Shown one piece after another: positions 8,619 through 21,433 of a stretch of DNA of 64,000 nt. Origin of the DNA: Cryobacterium psychrotolerans (lineage in GTDB: Bacteria; Actinomycetota; Actinomycetes; Actinomycetales; Microbacteriaceae); assembly GCF_900101115.1 (NCBI RefSeq), contig NZ_FNFU01000001.1, positions 1 to 64,000 of the forward strand, in the 5' to 3' direction. Made by a program: the position numbers and the translations under genes. Positions within the stretch are counted from its first letter, which is position 1. Each line of letters starts with the position of its first letter. Below the pieces are notes generated by a model. It worked only from the letters and a program-made list of their open reading frames with translations. It had not been told where the DNA came from and did not search any database.

Positions 8619-11600
8619 TCAGCCCGCGAGTACCTTTTGGATGCGCTGCAGCGAGACGGATTCCGCGGCCTTCAGCTCCTGGGCGAAGAGGCTGATCCGC
8701 AGCTCCTCAATCATCCAGCGCACCCGAACCAGGTGGGCCGGCGCGCTGGGAGGCAGGGGGATCGCGCCGCCGGCATCCGTGAACCTGGCCGTCGCGGCCT
8801 GCACCTCGTTCATCCAGACCCGGTCGCGGCTGGGGTTGTCGATGAGCTTGGTGATCCGGGCGGTGATGCCGGCCAGGTAGCGCGGCAGGTGCCGGAGCTG
8901 GGCAAGCCCGGTCGCGCTGACGAAGCCCGGGTAGACGAGGCCCTCGAGCTGCTGGCGGGCGTCGCTGAGCGCGGGGAGCAGCGCCATGCTGGTGGATGCC
9001 TTGAGCAGCTTGTCGGCGGCCCGGCTCGCCGCAAGGACGCGGGCGACGAGGCCGACGGTTTCGAACATCGAGTCCATCACGACCCCCGAGACGCGGTCGC
9101 GGATGCTGTCGAACTCGGCCCGCATGAAGACCTGGCCGCCCGGCCGCACGCGGAAGAGCACGTCGTCGACGGATGCCGCGAGGCAGTCCTCGAAGAGCGC
9201 CGCGGTGCTGCGATATGGGCTGGTGGCCAGGCTGAGCTTCTCCGCGCCGGTGAGGTGCTGCTGCACATACGCCGCCGGAGACGGGGTGGCGAGCAGCAGC
9301 AGGCGGCGCACGCCGGTCGGCAGGTGGAGGGCCTGCTCGGCCTCGGTGCTCATCATCCGGATCGCCACCGAGGTGCCCTCGTCGACCAGGGTCGGGTAGC
9401 CGCGGATCGTGTTCTCGCCCTGCTTCGTGTCGAGGAAGCGGGGGAGTTCGTCGAAGTCCCAGGTGGTCAGGCCGCCGCGCTCAATGGCGTTCGGGGTGGC
9501 CGCGGATGCCGCCGCCACGCTTTCTCGCACGCGGCTGCCGAGGCGCCGCTGGAGGTCTTCGAGGTCCTTGCCGGCGGCGACCGAGCGGCCGCGCTCGTCG
9601 ACCACGGAGAACGTCATCCTCAGGTGCGCGGGCACGCGACTCAGGTCGAAGTCCGCCCGGGCAACCGGCACGTAGATGAGCTTCTGGATCAGCGCGGCGA
9701 GCGTCTCGGTGAACGCGGTCTCGCTGACGGCGGAGCCGGTCGAGACCGTCGACACCACTCCCGGCGCCGGCGGCAGTTCGGTGAGCAGCCGGGCCGCCCA
9801 GTCGGCCGCCGGCACGACGTTGCGTCGGATTGCCTTCGGCAGGGACTTGATCAGCGCCGTGACCAGCTCGGCCCTGAGCCCCGGCACCTGCCAGTCGAAG
9901 CCGGCTGGAGACATCCGTGCCAGCAAAGCGAGCGGCACCCGCACGGTCACGCCGTCGTCGTCCGCGCCCGGTTCGAACCGGTAACCGAGCGCGTATCGCT
10001 GGTCGCCCTGCTGCCAGGTGGGTGGGAACAGCGACTCGTCGACCTCGGGGGTGTCCTCGGCGACCAGGGCGTCCGCGGTCATCGTGAGCAGGTCGGGCGT
10101 CTCGAGCCTTGTCGTGCGCCACCAGGCCTCGAACGACCGGGTGGAATTCACGTCGGCCGGGATGCGCCGCTGGTAGAACTCGAAGATGGCCTCGTCGTCG
10201 AAGAGGATGTCGCGGCGCCTGGTGCGCTCCTCGAGTTCGGCCAGTTCGGCGCGCAGTTTCTTGTTCGCCAGGTCGAACGCCCACATACCGGGGCCGGCCC
10301 CCGGACGCGACGAGGCGGGCCGGCCGGACCGGTCGTCGGCCCGGTTTCCGCCGCGGTTGGGCCCCTTGTCGCCCAGGCCGCCGCGGGTCTCCACGGGGTT
10401 GTCTGCGCGGTTGTCGGCCCGGTCCCGATCCCATTCGCCCTCGACCAGCGCGTGCCGGATGAACAGCTCGCGGGCGTAGGCGGGGTCGACCCGGGAGAAC
10501 AACACGCGCCGCCTGGCCACGATCGGCACCCCGTAGAGGGTGACCCGCTCGTAGACGACGGCCGCTCCCTGCTTCTTCTCCCAGTGCGGTTCGGAGTAGC
10601 TGCGCTTGCAGAGGTCCCCGGCGAGCGCCTCGGCCCAGGCCGGGTCGACGACGGCGTTCATCCGGGCGAACAGGCGGCTGGTCTCGACCAGCTCGGCGCT
10701 CATCACGGCGTTCGGCTGCTTCTTCGCCAGCGCCGAGCCGGGGAAGAGCACGAAGCGCTGCTGCCGGGCGCCGATGTAATCCTTCTTCGCGGTGTCCTTC
10801 AGCCCGATGTGCGACAGGAGGCCGGCCAGCAGCGACCGGTGGATGCCGTCGGGGTTCGCGCTCGGCTCGCCGATCTGCAGGCCGAGCGGCTTGGCCAGCT
10901 GCCGAAGCTGCCGGAAGACGTCCTGCCACTCCCGCACGCGCAGGTAGTTGAGGTACTCGGTCTTGCACAGGCGCCGGAAGGCGCTCGAGCCGAGTTCCTT
11001 CTGCTGGGTCTCGAGGTAGTTCCAGAGGTTGAGCAGGCTGAGGAAGTCGCTCGTCGGGTCGGCGAAGCGGGCGTGCTGCTGGTCGGCCTGGGCCCGGCGC
11101 TCCAGCGGCCGCTCGCGCGGGTCCTGGATGGTGAGCCCGGCGACGATTGCCATCACCTCGCGGCTGGTGCCCTGGGTCTTCGACTCGATCACCATCCGGC
11201 CGAAGCGCGGGTCGATGGGCAGCTTCGCCAGCTGCTGGCCGACCCGAGTGAGTTTCGCTGCGCCGGCCCCGGTGGCGCCGGGGGCGACGGCGCCGAGCTC
11301 GGCGAGGAGGTCGAGGCCGTCCTTGATGCCGCGCGAGTCCGGCGGAGTAAGGAAGGGGAACGCGGCGATGTCGCCCAGGCCGAGGGAGATCATCTGCAGG
11401 ATGACCGCGGCCAGGTTCGTGCGCAGGATCTCCGGCTCCATGTACTCGGAGCGGCGGGTGAAGTCCTCCTCGGAGTACAGCCGGATCGCGATGCCGTCGC
11501 TGGTGCGGCCGCTTCGGCCGGATCGCTGGTTCGCGGATGCCTGCGAGATCGCCTCGATCGGCAGCCGCTGCACCTTGGAGCGCACGCTGTAGCGGCTGAT

Positions 11601-12578
11601 CCGGGCGGTGCCGGCGTCGATCACGTACTTGATGCCCGGCACGGTGAGGCTGGTCTCGGCCACGTTCGTGGCGAGCACGATCCGCCGGCGCACGCCGGCC
11701 ACGGCAGAGGGCTGGAACACGCGGTGCTGGTCGGCGGAGGAGAGCCGGCCGTAGAGCGGGAGGATCTCGGTCGGGCTGGTGCGGCCGCCGGAGGCGAACT
11801 TGCCCTGCAGCGCGTCGGCGGCATCCCGGATCTCGGTCTCGCCGCTGAGGAAGACGAGCACGTCGCCGGTCGACTCCCGTTCGAGCTCGTCGAGCGCGGC
11901 GGAGATGCCCTCGATGTAGTCGCGGTCGACGGCCGGCGCGGCATCCGTCGTCTCGTCCTCGTCCATGGCCTCGGCGACGAGCGCGCGGTAGCGGATCTCG
12001 ACCGGGTAGGTGCGGCCGGAGACCTCGATCACCGGCGCCGGGGTGCCGTCGGCTGAGGCGAAATGCTTCGCGAAGCTCTGCGGGTCGATGGTCGCCGAGG
12101 TGATGATGAGCTTGAGGTCGGGGCGCCGGGGCAGCAGCTGGCGGAGGTAACCGAGCAGGAAGTCGATGTTGAGGCTGCGCTCGTGCGCCTCGTCGATGAT
12201 GATCGTGTCGTACTTCCGCAGCATCCGGTCGCGGTGGATTTCGTTCAGCAGGATGCCGTCGGTCATCAGCTTGATCCGGGTGTCGGCGCCGACGCGGTCG
12301 GTGAAGCGCACCTGGTAGCCGACCGTCTGGCCGACCTCCTGGCCGAGTTCCTCTGCGATGCGCTCGGCGATCGTGCGGGCGGCGAGGCGGCGCGGCTGGG
12401 TGTGACCGATGCTCTCCCGGCCGAGCTCCAGGCAGATCTTGGGCAGCTGCGTGGTCTTCCCCGAGCCCGTCGCGCCGGCGAGGATGACGACCTGGTGGTC
12501 GCGGATGGCGGCGGCGATGTCGTCCCGTCGCTGGCTGACCGGCAGTTCGGCGGGGAAGGTGATGGCAACGGGGAGCAT
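8619..12578 (-). CDS. hrpA: ATP-dependent RNA helicase HrpA
   Basis: 1,319 residues from the ATG at 12578, close to the roughly 1,300 of E. coli HrpA. An alternative ATG at 12629 would add 17 residues. Motif I (GATGSGKTTQLPKI) lies near residue 35 and motif II (DEAH) at 129-132. They are followed by motif III SAT in LIITSATID and motif VI-like QRSGRSGRTSDG. Then come the OB-fold region and a long HrpA-specific C-terminus ending FAQELKAAESVSLQRIQKV. HrpA remodels RNA in the cytoplasm and in E. coli helps rescue stalled ribosomes. A charged, repetitive patch near residue 720 (RADNRADN...) is a local low-complexity insertion. The gene stands alone, divergent from the aldo/keto reductase. Confidence 0.93.
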   Translation of the reverse strand: MLPVAITFPAELPVSQRRDDIAAAIRDHQVVILAGATGSGKTTQLPKICLELGRESIGHTQPRRLAARTIAERIAEELGQEVGQTVGYQVRFTDRVGADTRIKLMTDGILLNEIHRDRMLRKYDTIIIDEAHERSLNIDFLLGYLRQLLPRRPDLKLIITSATIDPQSFAKHFASADGTPAPVIEVSGRTYPVEIRYRALVAEAMDEDETTDAAPAVDRDYIEGISAALDELERESTGDVLVFLSGETEIRDAADALQGKFASGGRTSPTEILPLYGRLSSADQHRVFQPSAVAGVRRRIVLATNVAETSLTVPGIKYVIDAGTARISRYSVRSKVQRLPIEAISQASANQRSGRSGRTSDGIAIRLYSEEDFTRRSEYMEPEILRTNLAAVILQMISLGLGDIAAFPFLTPPDSRGIKDGLDLLAELGAVAPGATGAGAAKLTRVGQQLAKLPIDPRFGRMVIESKTQGTSREVMAIVAGLTIQDPRERPLERRAQADQQHARFADPTSDFLSLLNLWNYLETQQKELGSSAFRRLCKTEYLNYLRVREWQDVFRQLRQLAKPLGLQIGEPSANPDGIHRSLLAGLLSHIGLKDTAKKDYIGARQQRFVLFPGSALAKKQPNAVMSAELVETSRLFARMNAVVDPAWAEALAGDLCKRSYSEPHWEKKQGAAVVYERVTLYGVPIVARRRVLFSRVDPAYARELFIRHALVEGEWDRDRADNRADNPVETRGGLGDKGPNRGGNRADDRSGRPASSRPGAGPGMWAFDLANKKLRAELAELEERTRRRDILFDDEAIFEFYQRRIPADVNSTRSFEAWWRTTRLETPDLLTMTADALVAEDTPEVDESLFPPTWQQGDQRYALGYRFEPGADDDGVTVRVPLALLARMSPAGFDWQVPGLRAELVTALIKSLPKAIRRNVVPAADWAARLLTELPPAPGVVSTVSTGSAVSETAFTETLAALIQKLIYVPVARADFDLSRVPAHLRMTFSVVDERGRSVAAGKDLEDLQRRLGSRVRESVAAASAATPNAIERGGLTTWDFDELPRFLDTKQGENTIRGYPTLVDEGTSVAIRMMSTEAEQALHLPTGVRRLLLLATPSPAAYVQQHLTGAEKLSLATSPYRSTAALFEDCLAASVDDVLFRVRPGGQVFMRAEFDSIRDRVSGVVMDSMFETVGLVARVLAASRAADKLLKASTSMALLPALSDARQQLEGLVYPGFVSATGLAQLRHLPRYLAGITARITKLIDNPSRDRVWMNEVQAATARFTDAGGAIPLPPSAPAHLVRVRWMIEELRISLFAQELKAAESVSLQRIQKVLAG

Positions 12579-12714
12579 GGCACCCCAATCGTACTTCCCG
12601 GGCGCGATGGTTCCCCGGCGCGGGTCCACGGCGCACCCTTCTCCGGCCTCGCTGCGCGCGGCGCCACCCGCGAAGAGGCCGTGGCCGGCGCGACGCTCAC
12701 CCCGGCGCCAGCCC

Positions 12715-13560
<846 letters not shown>

Positions 13561-13606
13561 CCCTCGGCCGCGGCTGGGGCGATGCGCCGCAGGGCGAGCT
13601 CGTCGA

Positions 13607-14782
13607 TCAGCAGATGGCTGGTGAGGCCACGCACGAGTCGCCCTGAGGGTGCGACGACGTCGTGATCGATCCGTCCGGCGCCCAGACGACGGACAGTTCG
13701 AGCAGCACCGCCATGCTCGGATTGCCGCCCACCGACACGGTCCCACGCACGGTGGCGTTGACCCGCAGCCCGGTCCTGGCCAGGGTTCCCGGGCCGGCGC
13801 AGGCGCTCGTGCCGGTATGGTCGGCGTTTTGCACGATGATGCAATACTGACCCGTTCCGCGCCGGGCGACGTAGACGCCGAAGCTGGCCCCCGCAGGCGC
13901 CGCACCGACGCTCCGAATCGAGTCGTGGCTGAATTCGGCGCCGAGGTACGGCGCCTTCCCGTCGGCGAAGTCCGCCGGCTCGTCGAAAATGCGCAGGTAG
14001 TCCTGCTCGAGTGCCTGGGGGTCTGCCGCGCCGAGAGCCCCGGGCCCGGAGCCGATGTCGGCCGCAGGGGCGGCCGCTTCGGGGAGGTCGGCCGGGCCAA
14101 CGAGAGCCGGAACCATCAGCGCGGCGACGAGCGCGCCGACGAGCGCGCCGACGGCGACCAGGAGCAGGGCGAAGCGGCGCTGGGGCCGGGGGGCGCCCGG
14201 GTAGAGCCCGAATTCAGTCCTGAGCGATCGAGTCGTGGCAGATCCCCCTGGAACAGATCCCTGCGAGGCGGATCCCCGCGGCCTCCATCCGCCGGCCCCC
14301 GAGTCGTCGGCGTTTTCGGTCCCCAGGCCCTCATCGGCAGGGTCGGCCCGGCCCAGCGCGGCCGGCGGGCTTGCCTGGGCGGGCCCGTCGAGCGCGTCGA
14401 GCACGTCGGCCGCGTCCGCCCAACGGTCCGCTGTCGCGAGCGCGGCGTCGAGCGCGGCGTCCTCCTGTGCCTGCTCGCGCATCCGCTGACGAAGGCGGTG
14501 CTCGGTTTCCGTGGCGTGCACGGTGCGCAGGGTGATCGGGTCGACGAACTCCACGAGCGGCTCGGGGACCGAATGCATGCAGTACACCGCGGCCTTGAGT
14601 TCGAAGAGTTGGGCCGCCGGATCGGGCCGGCCGGAGGGAGTCGGCGCGAGGGGATTGGCCCTCCACCAGAGGGCATCTCGTACGTCGAACCGGCCGCGGT
14701 ATGCGCTCCGTAGCCTGGTGAGAAGGCCTGAATCGTTCTGCGCAGCGGTCCACAGCCGTTGCGCCAGGATTTCCTGTGTCAC
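13607..14782 (-). CDS. hypothetical single-pass membrane protein
   Basis: About 391 residues from a GTG at 14782 (VTQEILAQRLWTAAQNDSG); the open frame extends to 14887 but that part looks non-coding. The N-terminal 170 residues are soluble and helical, with an acidic Ala-rich stretch. A linker rich in Gly/Ser precedes a strongly basic flank (RPQRR) and one transmembrane helix (FALLLVAVGALVGALVAALM). About 160 extracytoplasmic residues follow, with a beta-rich part (GQYCIIVQNADHTGTSACAG) containing two Cys that could form a disulfide. I do not recognise the family. It is convergent with the aldo/keto reductase and divergent from the YyaL-like gene. Confidence 0.6.
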   Translation of the reverse strand: MTQEILAQRLWTAAQNDSGLLTRLRSAYRGRFDVRDALWWRANPLAPTPSGRPDPAAQLFELKAAVYCMHSVPEPLVEFVDPITLRTVHATETEHRLRQRMREQAQEDAALDAALATADRWADAADVLDALDGPAQASPPAALGRADPADEGLGTENADDSGAGGWRPRGSASQGSVPGGSATTRSLRTEFGLYPGAPRPQRRFALLLVAVGALVGALVAALMVPALVGPADLPEAAAPAADIGSGPGALGAADPQALEQDYLRIFDEPADFADGKAPYLGAEFSHDSIRSVGAAPAGASFGVYVARRGTGQYCIIVQNADHTGTSACAGPGTLARTGLRVNATVRGTVSVGGNPSMAVLLELSVVWAPDGSITTSSHPQGDSCVASPAIC

Positions 14783-14885
14783 GCCATAGCTTCTTTGTTC
14801 GAACTGAGCCCGATGGCGCCAGAATATCCCCCTCGGCCGCCGGTCAATAGGGGTACCGCGAACCTGTGCGGAGCAGAATGGAGCC

Positions 14886-16822
<1,937 letters not shown>

Positions 16823-16826
<4 letters not shown>

Positions 16827-17233
16827 GCGTCGAACCCGGGAACATCGCCCTCAAACGGATCTACGACGACCCGGCCGACGACGACGGATGCCGCGTGCTG
16901 GTCGACCGCCTCTGGCCGCGCGGGGTCTCTACCGAGCGCGCCCGGCTCGACGCCTGGCTCAAGGAGATTGCCCCGTCGACGGAGCTGCGCCGCTGGTTCC
17001 ACAACGGGGGAGGCTTCGACGAGTTCGCGCTCCGGTACCGGGCCGAACTCGACGGGAACCCGGCGAGCGTGCAGGCCGTGGCCGAGTTGCGGGCGCTCGC
17101 CGCGGAGCGTGCGCCCGTGCGCGTCACCCTGCTCTACGGCGCCCGGGAGCGGCGCGACAACCACGCCCGCGTGCTGGCCGAGTACCTCGGCGCGGACCTG
17201 GCCGAACCCGCTGAGGCTCCGGCACAGGACTGA
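16823..17233 (+). CDS. DUF488 family protein
   Basis: 136 residues. The family hallmark [20 protein letters not shown] is present near residue 25, followed by [18 protein letters not shown] and the C-terminal [23 protein letters not shown]488 proteins are small cytoplasmic proteins of unknown function with conserved Arg and Trp residues. The ATGA overlap with the YyaL-like gene indicates co-translation of the two. Confidence 0.85.
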
Positions 17234-17328
17234 CGCCCCGGAAATCAGGCCCGTCGCCGCCCCCGGGCGCTAGCATCGGGGCATCCGCTGCGATTCCGGG
17301 GCGGCGCCGCTGCTGAGAGGACTCCACC

Positions 17329-17754
17329 ATGATTCCCGAAGTCAACATCTGGGCTGTGCTGCTCGCCACCGCCTCCAGCATGGTCGTCGGCACGATCTGG
17401 TATGCGCGACGGGTGTTCGGCACGTACTGGATGAAGGCCGTCGGCCACACCTCGGAAACCATGGGGGGAGCGGCCGCGCCGATCATCGTCACGGTCATTG
17501 TCAGCTTTATCACCGCGTGGGTGCTGGCCGGAAGCGCCGCGATCGTGCAGAATTTCTACGGGGGCAGCTTCCTCGCCAACACGGTCCTGACCGCGATCAT
17601 CCTCTGGGCCGGCTTCACCGCGGCGCGCATGGTCACCCACGACGCATTCGATCGCCGACCGTGGGGCCTGACCGTGCTCAACATCGCCCACGAGCTGGTC
17701 ACCCTGGTGGTTATGGCCCTGATCATCGGCCTGTTCGGGATCAGCGCACTCTAG
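17329..17754 (+). CDS. DUF1761 membrane protein
   Basis: 141 residues with four transmembrane segments: VNIWAVLLATASSMVVGTIW, PIIVTVIVSFITAWVLAGSA, VLTAIILWAGFTAARMVTH and HELVTLVVMALIIGLFGIS. The YxxxVFGxYWMKAVG stretch after TM1 is typical of DUF1761. The function is unknown. A strong SD (GAGAGGA) sits 8 nt before the ATG. It probably forms its own transcript after the DUF488 gene, 95 bp upstream. Confidence 0.8.
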   Translation: MIPEVNIWAVLLATASSMVVGTIWYARRVFGTYWMKAVGHTSETMGGAAAPIIVTVIVSFITAWVLAGSAAIVQNFYGGSFLANTVLTAIILWAGFTAARMVTHDAFDRRPWGLTVLNIAHELVTLVVMALIIGLFGISAL

Positions 17755-18068
17755 GCCAGCGCCCTCCAGTCGAGCGCCCTGCAGCTGAGCGCACTGCAGC
17801 CCAGCAGCCACGTTGAGTTGCGGAAAAGGTACCTTCAATCTCCGAACGAAGGTGCGTTCTCCGCAACTCAACCCAGGCGCCAGCGCAGCACGCAATCTCG
17901 GCCCAGGCCGCGGCAGCGTACACTGGAAGAAGCGCCACCGCGTTCCGCCGGCTGCTTCGCTCTCGGTTTCGGACTTCAGCGCAGCGCTTCGGTGATACCG
18001 GACGCACTCCCCTTGGCATAGCGTGTGGTTGCCTCGTGAACGAGTGTTCCCACCCCCTGAGGAGGACC
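17755..18068. other. 314-bp intergenic region
   Basis: It holds degenerate GCGCCCTCCAG-like repeats (17758-17810), palindrome A2, and a candidate -10 (TAGCGT near 18019) ahead of the Stealth gene. No small gene with a convincing ribosome binding site was seen. Confidence 0.6.
17813..17871. repeat. palindrome family A, copy 2
   Basis: Arms begin TTGAGTTGCGGA and end TCCGCAACTCAA, each continuing into a (G)GTACCTTC/GAAGGTGC core. It lies 59 bp after the DUF1761 stop. Confidence 0.88.
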
Positions 18069-19769
18069 ATGGCGACATTCGATCGATCAGACACACCGAG
18101 CGCGGATGCCCCGACGCCGCCGACCCTCTCCCTGAGCACCGAACCCGAACTGGTGCTGATCACGCCGGACGCCAGAACCCGCCGTTTCGATCGCGACGAC
18201 CTCGTCGTGCGCAAGGGCGAAATCGCGCTCATCAACGGCAACTTCACGCCCCAGGAGTCCATGGTCAAGGACCTGCTCGCGGTGCGCGACGCGCTCGAGG
18301 CCGCCGGCATCGACTTCCTGCTCGTGCGCGGCGATGGCGGCCGCCCGGTCATCGCGGTCGACCGCAAGAGCCGCAAGGCGCTCACCCGGGTGCTCGCCTC
18401 GGCGTTCGCCAACGAGCCTTTCTACGCCAAGCCGCTGGACGGCGCCCGGACCGAGCCGCTTCTGCTGGCCGACGGCGCCCTCTCGTCGCTGCGCAAGTCC
18501 TCCGTTTTCCGCGTGTACCGCCCGCGGATCGAACCGATCGGCCGCCTCCGCTACGGCTCGCAGACCGCGTTCCAGCTGGAAATGTGGCGCTTCGGCGACG
18601 ACGAGATCGTCGCCCCGGTCGAGAACCAGCTCATGCGCACCCGGATGCCGCGCTCAGAGGCACGCGAAACCACGATCGAGCTCTACGGCCGAAGCTGGCG
18701 CACGCTGCAGAACATGTTCGACGACCTCGCCAGCGACATCAGCTTCGACATCGACATGGTCTTCTCCTGGGTCGACGGCTCGTCGACGGACTTCCAGCGC
18801 GAACGCGCCAAGCGGATGAAGGCCTACGTCGTGGGCGAGGGCGACGAGTCCGACGCCCGCTTCCGCCAGATCGACGAGCTCAAGTACGCGCTGCGCAGCG
18901 TCTACCTGTTCGCCCCCTGGGTGCGGCGCATCTTCATCGCCACTGATTCGCCCGCACCCGAGTGGCTGGCCGACCACCCGAAGGTCACGCTCATGCGCAG
19001 CGAGGACTTCTTCCCCGACCCGAGCGTGCTGCCCACACACAACTCGCACGCGGTCGAGAGCCAGCTGCACCGCATCCCGGGCCTGGCCGAGCACTTCCTC
19101 TACTCGAACGACGACATGTTCTTCGGTCGTCCGGTCGGGCCGGAGCTCTTCTTCTCCCCGGGCGGCGTGACCAAGTTCATCGAGGCGTCGACCCGGATCG
19201 GGCTGGGCGAGAACGACCCGACCCGCAGCGGATTCGAGAATGCGGCGCGCGTCAACCGCGCCCTGTTGCACGAGCGTTTCGGCAAGGTCACCACCCGCCA
19301 CCTCGAGCACACAGCGGCCCCCATGCGGAAGAGCGTCATGCGCCAGCTCGAGGCCGAGTTCCCGGAGGACTTCGCCCGCACGGCCGCGAGCCGGTTCCGC
19401 TCGGCGACGGACATCTCGGTCACCAACTCGCTGTACCACTACTACGCGCTGATGACCGGTCGCGCGGTCGCCCAGACGCAGGCGAAGTCCCTCTACGTGG
19501 AGACGACCCTGCGGGTGGCGCTCCGCCAGATGAACCGCCTGCGCAAACGCCGCGACCACGACATGTTCTGCCTGAACGACGGAAGCTTCCCGGAAATCTC
19601 GGACGAGGTGCGCGTGGCAGCGGTGACCGGGTTCCTTGAACTGTACTTCCCGATCGCGGCCCCCTGGGAGAACGAAAGCCGGGTGAGCGGCGAATCCGTT
19701 ATCGCAGGACCGGGATCGGTGTGGTCATCGGCGGTTCACGGAACACTGGCAGAGTACCCGCGGGAGTGA
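18069..19769 (+). CDS. Stealth-type sugar-phosphate transferase
   Basis: 566 residues. The Stealth conserved regions occur in order: CR1 [16 protein letters not shown] (near residue 233), CR2 [20 protein letters not shown] with IATD, CR3 around [20 protein letters not shown] with YSNDDMFFG, and CR4 near the end (CLNDG). Stealth proteins transfer hexose-1-phosphate from nucleotide sugars when building capsule or wall polysaccharide; human GNPTAB is related. There are no membrane segments. A strong SD (GAGGAGG) precedes the ATG at 18069. The last 71 bp overlap the convergent phosphodiesterase gene. Confidence 0.88.
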   Translation: MATFDRSDTPSADAPTPPTLSLSTEPELVLITPDARTRRFDRDDLVVRKGEIALINGNFTPQESMVKDLLAVRDALEAAGIDFLLVRGDGGRPVIAVDRKSRKALTRVLASAFANEPFYAKPLDGARTEPLLLADGALSSLRKSSVFRVYRPRIEPIGRLRYGSQTAFQLEMWRFGDDEIVAPVENQLMRTRMPRSEARETTIELYGRSWRTLQNMFDDLASDISFDIDMVFSWVDGSSTDFQRERAKRMKAYVVGEGDESDARFRQIDELKYALRSVYLFAPWVRRIFIATDSPAPEWLADHPKVTLMRSEDFFPDPSVLPTHNSHAVESQLHRIPGLAEHFLYSNDDMFFGRPVGPELFFSPGGVTKFIEASTRIGLGENDPTRSGFENAARVNRALLHERFGKVTTRHLEHTAAPMRKSVMRQLEAEFPEDFARTAASRFRSATDISVTNSLYHYYALMTGRAVAQTQAKSLYVETTLRVALRQMNRLRKRRDHDMFCLNDGSFPEISDEVRVAAVTGFLELYFPIAAPWENESRVSGESVIAGPGSVWSSAVHGTLAEYPRE

Positions 19770-20637
19770 ACGTCACGTTGGAGGCGGCGAGCCGCCGGGC
19801 ACTCTCGGCGGCATCGATGTAGTCCAGCGTGGGGTAGCTGCCGAGCGGCACGACCGAGTGCAGCACCGTGTCCTGATACACGTGCACGAGGTTGAACGCG
19901 CGGGCGCCGTCGCGGCCCCGGGTGCCGCCGACGGGCACGTTGAGGTCCTGCGTGTAGCAGGTGGCCGACGCGACCGACACCGGAATGCCGGCGAAGGTCG
20001 CGGTTGACGAATAGTGCAGGTGTCCGGCGATGATGCTGCGAACATCCGAGCCGCGCACAACCCTGGCCAGGGCGCTTTGATCGCGCAACTCCACCGTCGC
20101 CGCAAGGTCGAGCATGCTCGGCACCGGCGGGTGGTGCATGGCGAGGATCGTGCCGTCGGGCGCGGGCATGCGGAGTTGTGTCGCCAGCCAGCCGAGGCTC
20201 TCCGCAGAGATCTCCCCGTGGTGATGACCGGGCACCGAGGTGTCCAGGGTGATCACGCGCAGTCCGTTCACATTGTGCACGCGATTGATCGGATTCGACG
20301 TGGGTAGCTCGTCGAGCAGGTTGGCTCGGAACGACGCACGGTCGTCGTGGTTACCCATCACCCAGATGACCTGTGAGCCCAGGCGTTCCGCCGCGGGCTC
20401 GACGATTCGACGCAGCCGATCGTAGGCATCCGGCTCGCCCTTGTCGGCCAGGTCGCCGGTGACGACGATCGCCTCAGGTCGACCGCCGGATGCCTCGACC
20501 TCGTCGAAGAGTCGGGCGAGGTGCGCCGCACTGTCCACGCTGCCGTAGAGGCGATTGCCGCCGGCGAGCAGGTGCGTGTCGCTGAGGTGGAGCAGGAAAT
20601 GTTCCGGCCTGGGGTGCTCGGCCGTTCGAACGTTCAC
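19699..20637 (-). CDS. CpdA-like metallophosphoesterase
   Basis: About 312 residues from a GTG at 20637; an ATG at 20715 would add 26 residues that do not look conserved. All calcineurin-type metal ligand motifs are visible: [39 protein letters not shown] and GHLHYSS. This set matches class III 3',5'-cyclic-nucleotide phosphodiesterases and related actinobacterial phosphodiesterases. The likely action is hydrolysis of cAMP or another phosphodiester in the cytoplasm. The C-terminal codons overlap the end of the Stealth gene on the other strand. Confidence 0.82.
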   Translation of the reverse strand: MNVRTAEHPRPEHFLLHLSDTHLLAGGNRLYGSVDSAAHLARLFDEVEASGGRPEAIVVTGDLADKGEPDAYDRLRRIVEPAAERLGSQVIWVMGNHDDRASFRANLLDELPTSNPINRVHNVNGLRVITLDTSVPGHHHGEISAESLGWLATQLRMPAPDGTILAMHHPPVPSMLDLAATVELRDQSALARVVRGSDVRSIIAGHLHYSSTATFAGIPVSVASATCYTQDLNVPVGGTRGRDGARAFNLVHVYQDTVLHSVVPLGSYPTLDYIDAAESARRLAASNVTFTPAGTLPVFREPPMTTPIPVLR

Positions 20638-20816
20638 GGAGCTTCCATTCGTTCGGAAGTACGCACTCTGCGACGGCGCACTAACGGTACTCCCTCTATT
20701 GGAGCAGAAGAACATGAACAGGAGGTAACCGGCGCGCCCCCAGAAGAGAGGACAGAAAAGATGCGGCGACGGATCCGGCGCGTGATTCCGGCGCGGAGAT
20801 CCCCGTGATTCCGGCG

Positions 20817-20855
20817 CGAAAACACGGGGCCCGGAGTGCTCCCCGGACCCCGTGT
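20817..20855 (-). terminator. Rho-independent terminator
   Basis: On the minus strand, ACACGGGGTCCGG (complement of 20843-20855) pairs with CCGGGCCCCGTGT (complement of 20822-20834) with one mismatch across an 8-nt loop. TTTTCG follows. It sits about 25 bp after the stop of the small ORF at 20879-20980 and is the clearest intrinsic terminator in the window. Confidence 0.7.
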
Positions 20856-20878
20856 GGCCTGCTGGACCGGCGTTCGTA

Positions 20879-20980
20879 CTACGAGCCGCTGGTCTGGCGC
20901 TCGCCTCCCTCTTTCACGGTCAGCCGGTCTTCGTTCGAGCTCTGCACCTGGATCTTGCGCGGCATGGCCGAAGCGCTCAC
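20879..20980 (-). CDS. candidate small protein of 28-33 residues
   Basis: Starting at GTG 20980 (33 codons) or ATG 20965 (28 codons), it encodes a hydrophilic peptide: [15 protein letters not shown], then [13 protein letters not shown]. The composition is charged and not the Arg/Ala-rich pattern of shadow frames. The intrinsic terminator immediately downstream supports a real transcript end here. It could be the last gene after the one at 21029-21349. The family is unknown. Confidence 0.4.
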   Translation of the reverse strand: MSASAMPRKIQVQSSNEDRLTVKEGGERQTSGS

Positions 20981-21028
20981 CGGCCCCGCTCATCGTTTCA
21001 GGACGTGACGGTTGCTCGCCACGGTTTG

Positions 21029-21349
21029 CTACGGGTGGGTCAGCCCGCCGGCCGTGCCCGGCAGCGGATGCCTGCCGTCTTCACCCTCGTAGGGCTCGGC
21101 TGGCTCGTGCGTCGCCTCGGCGGCGCGCCGACGTTCCGCCTCGAAGTCGCCCTCGAGCCCGGTGAACCCGTAACTCTCCGCGCCGGGCTTCGGCGACTTC
21201 TTCCGGAACGAGTTCTTGCCGGGCTCTGCGCGGGCTGCGCCTGCGCCGGTTGAATCGGCGCTGACACCAGCGCTGCGCTTGTCAGCGCTGGTGTCAGCGC
21301 TGGTCGAGTCTTCGCTGCCGGTCCTCCGGTCGCGTCGCCACGGGAACAT
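21029..21349 (-). CDS. small hypothetical protein
   Basis: 106 residues from ATG 21349, soluble and hydrophilic. The N-terminus is basic (MFPWRRDRRTGSEDS). The middle is Ser/Ala/Asp repeats. A motif-like patch KNSFRKKSPKPGAESYGFTG is followed by an acidic helix EGDFEAERRRAAEATHEP. No known domain was recognised. The DNA for the Ser/Ala part carries the inverted/direct repeat TGACACCAGCGCTG (21260-21305). It is transcribed with the small ORF below it, up to the terminator at 20817-20855. Confidence 0.5.
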   Translation of the reverse strand: MFPWRRDRRTGSEDSTSADTSADKRSAGVSADSTGAGAARAEPGKNSFRKKSPKPGAESYGFTGLEGDFEAERRRAAEATHEPAEPYEGEDGRHPLPGTAGGLTHP

Positions 21350-21433
21350 GCTTTCACGGTACGCCGCCCTGCGGTGAAATCAAGCGGTGATCGCTGACCG
21401 CGAACGGTGAAACGAGAGGACTCCTCGCCCCGG

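Noticed and set aside
8370..12056. 1,228-codon open frame on the plus strand
   Set aside because: Antisense to hrpA, with no recognisable domain and shadow-type composition.
20761..20808. 15-codon Arg-rich ORF ([15 protein letters not shown]) with a purine-rich site upstream
   Set aside because: Nothing on the plus strand follows for more than 1.5 kb, and the region is the leader of minus-strand genes; probably chance.
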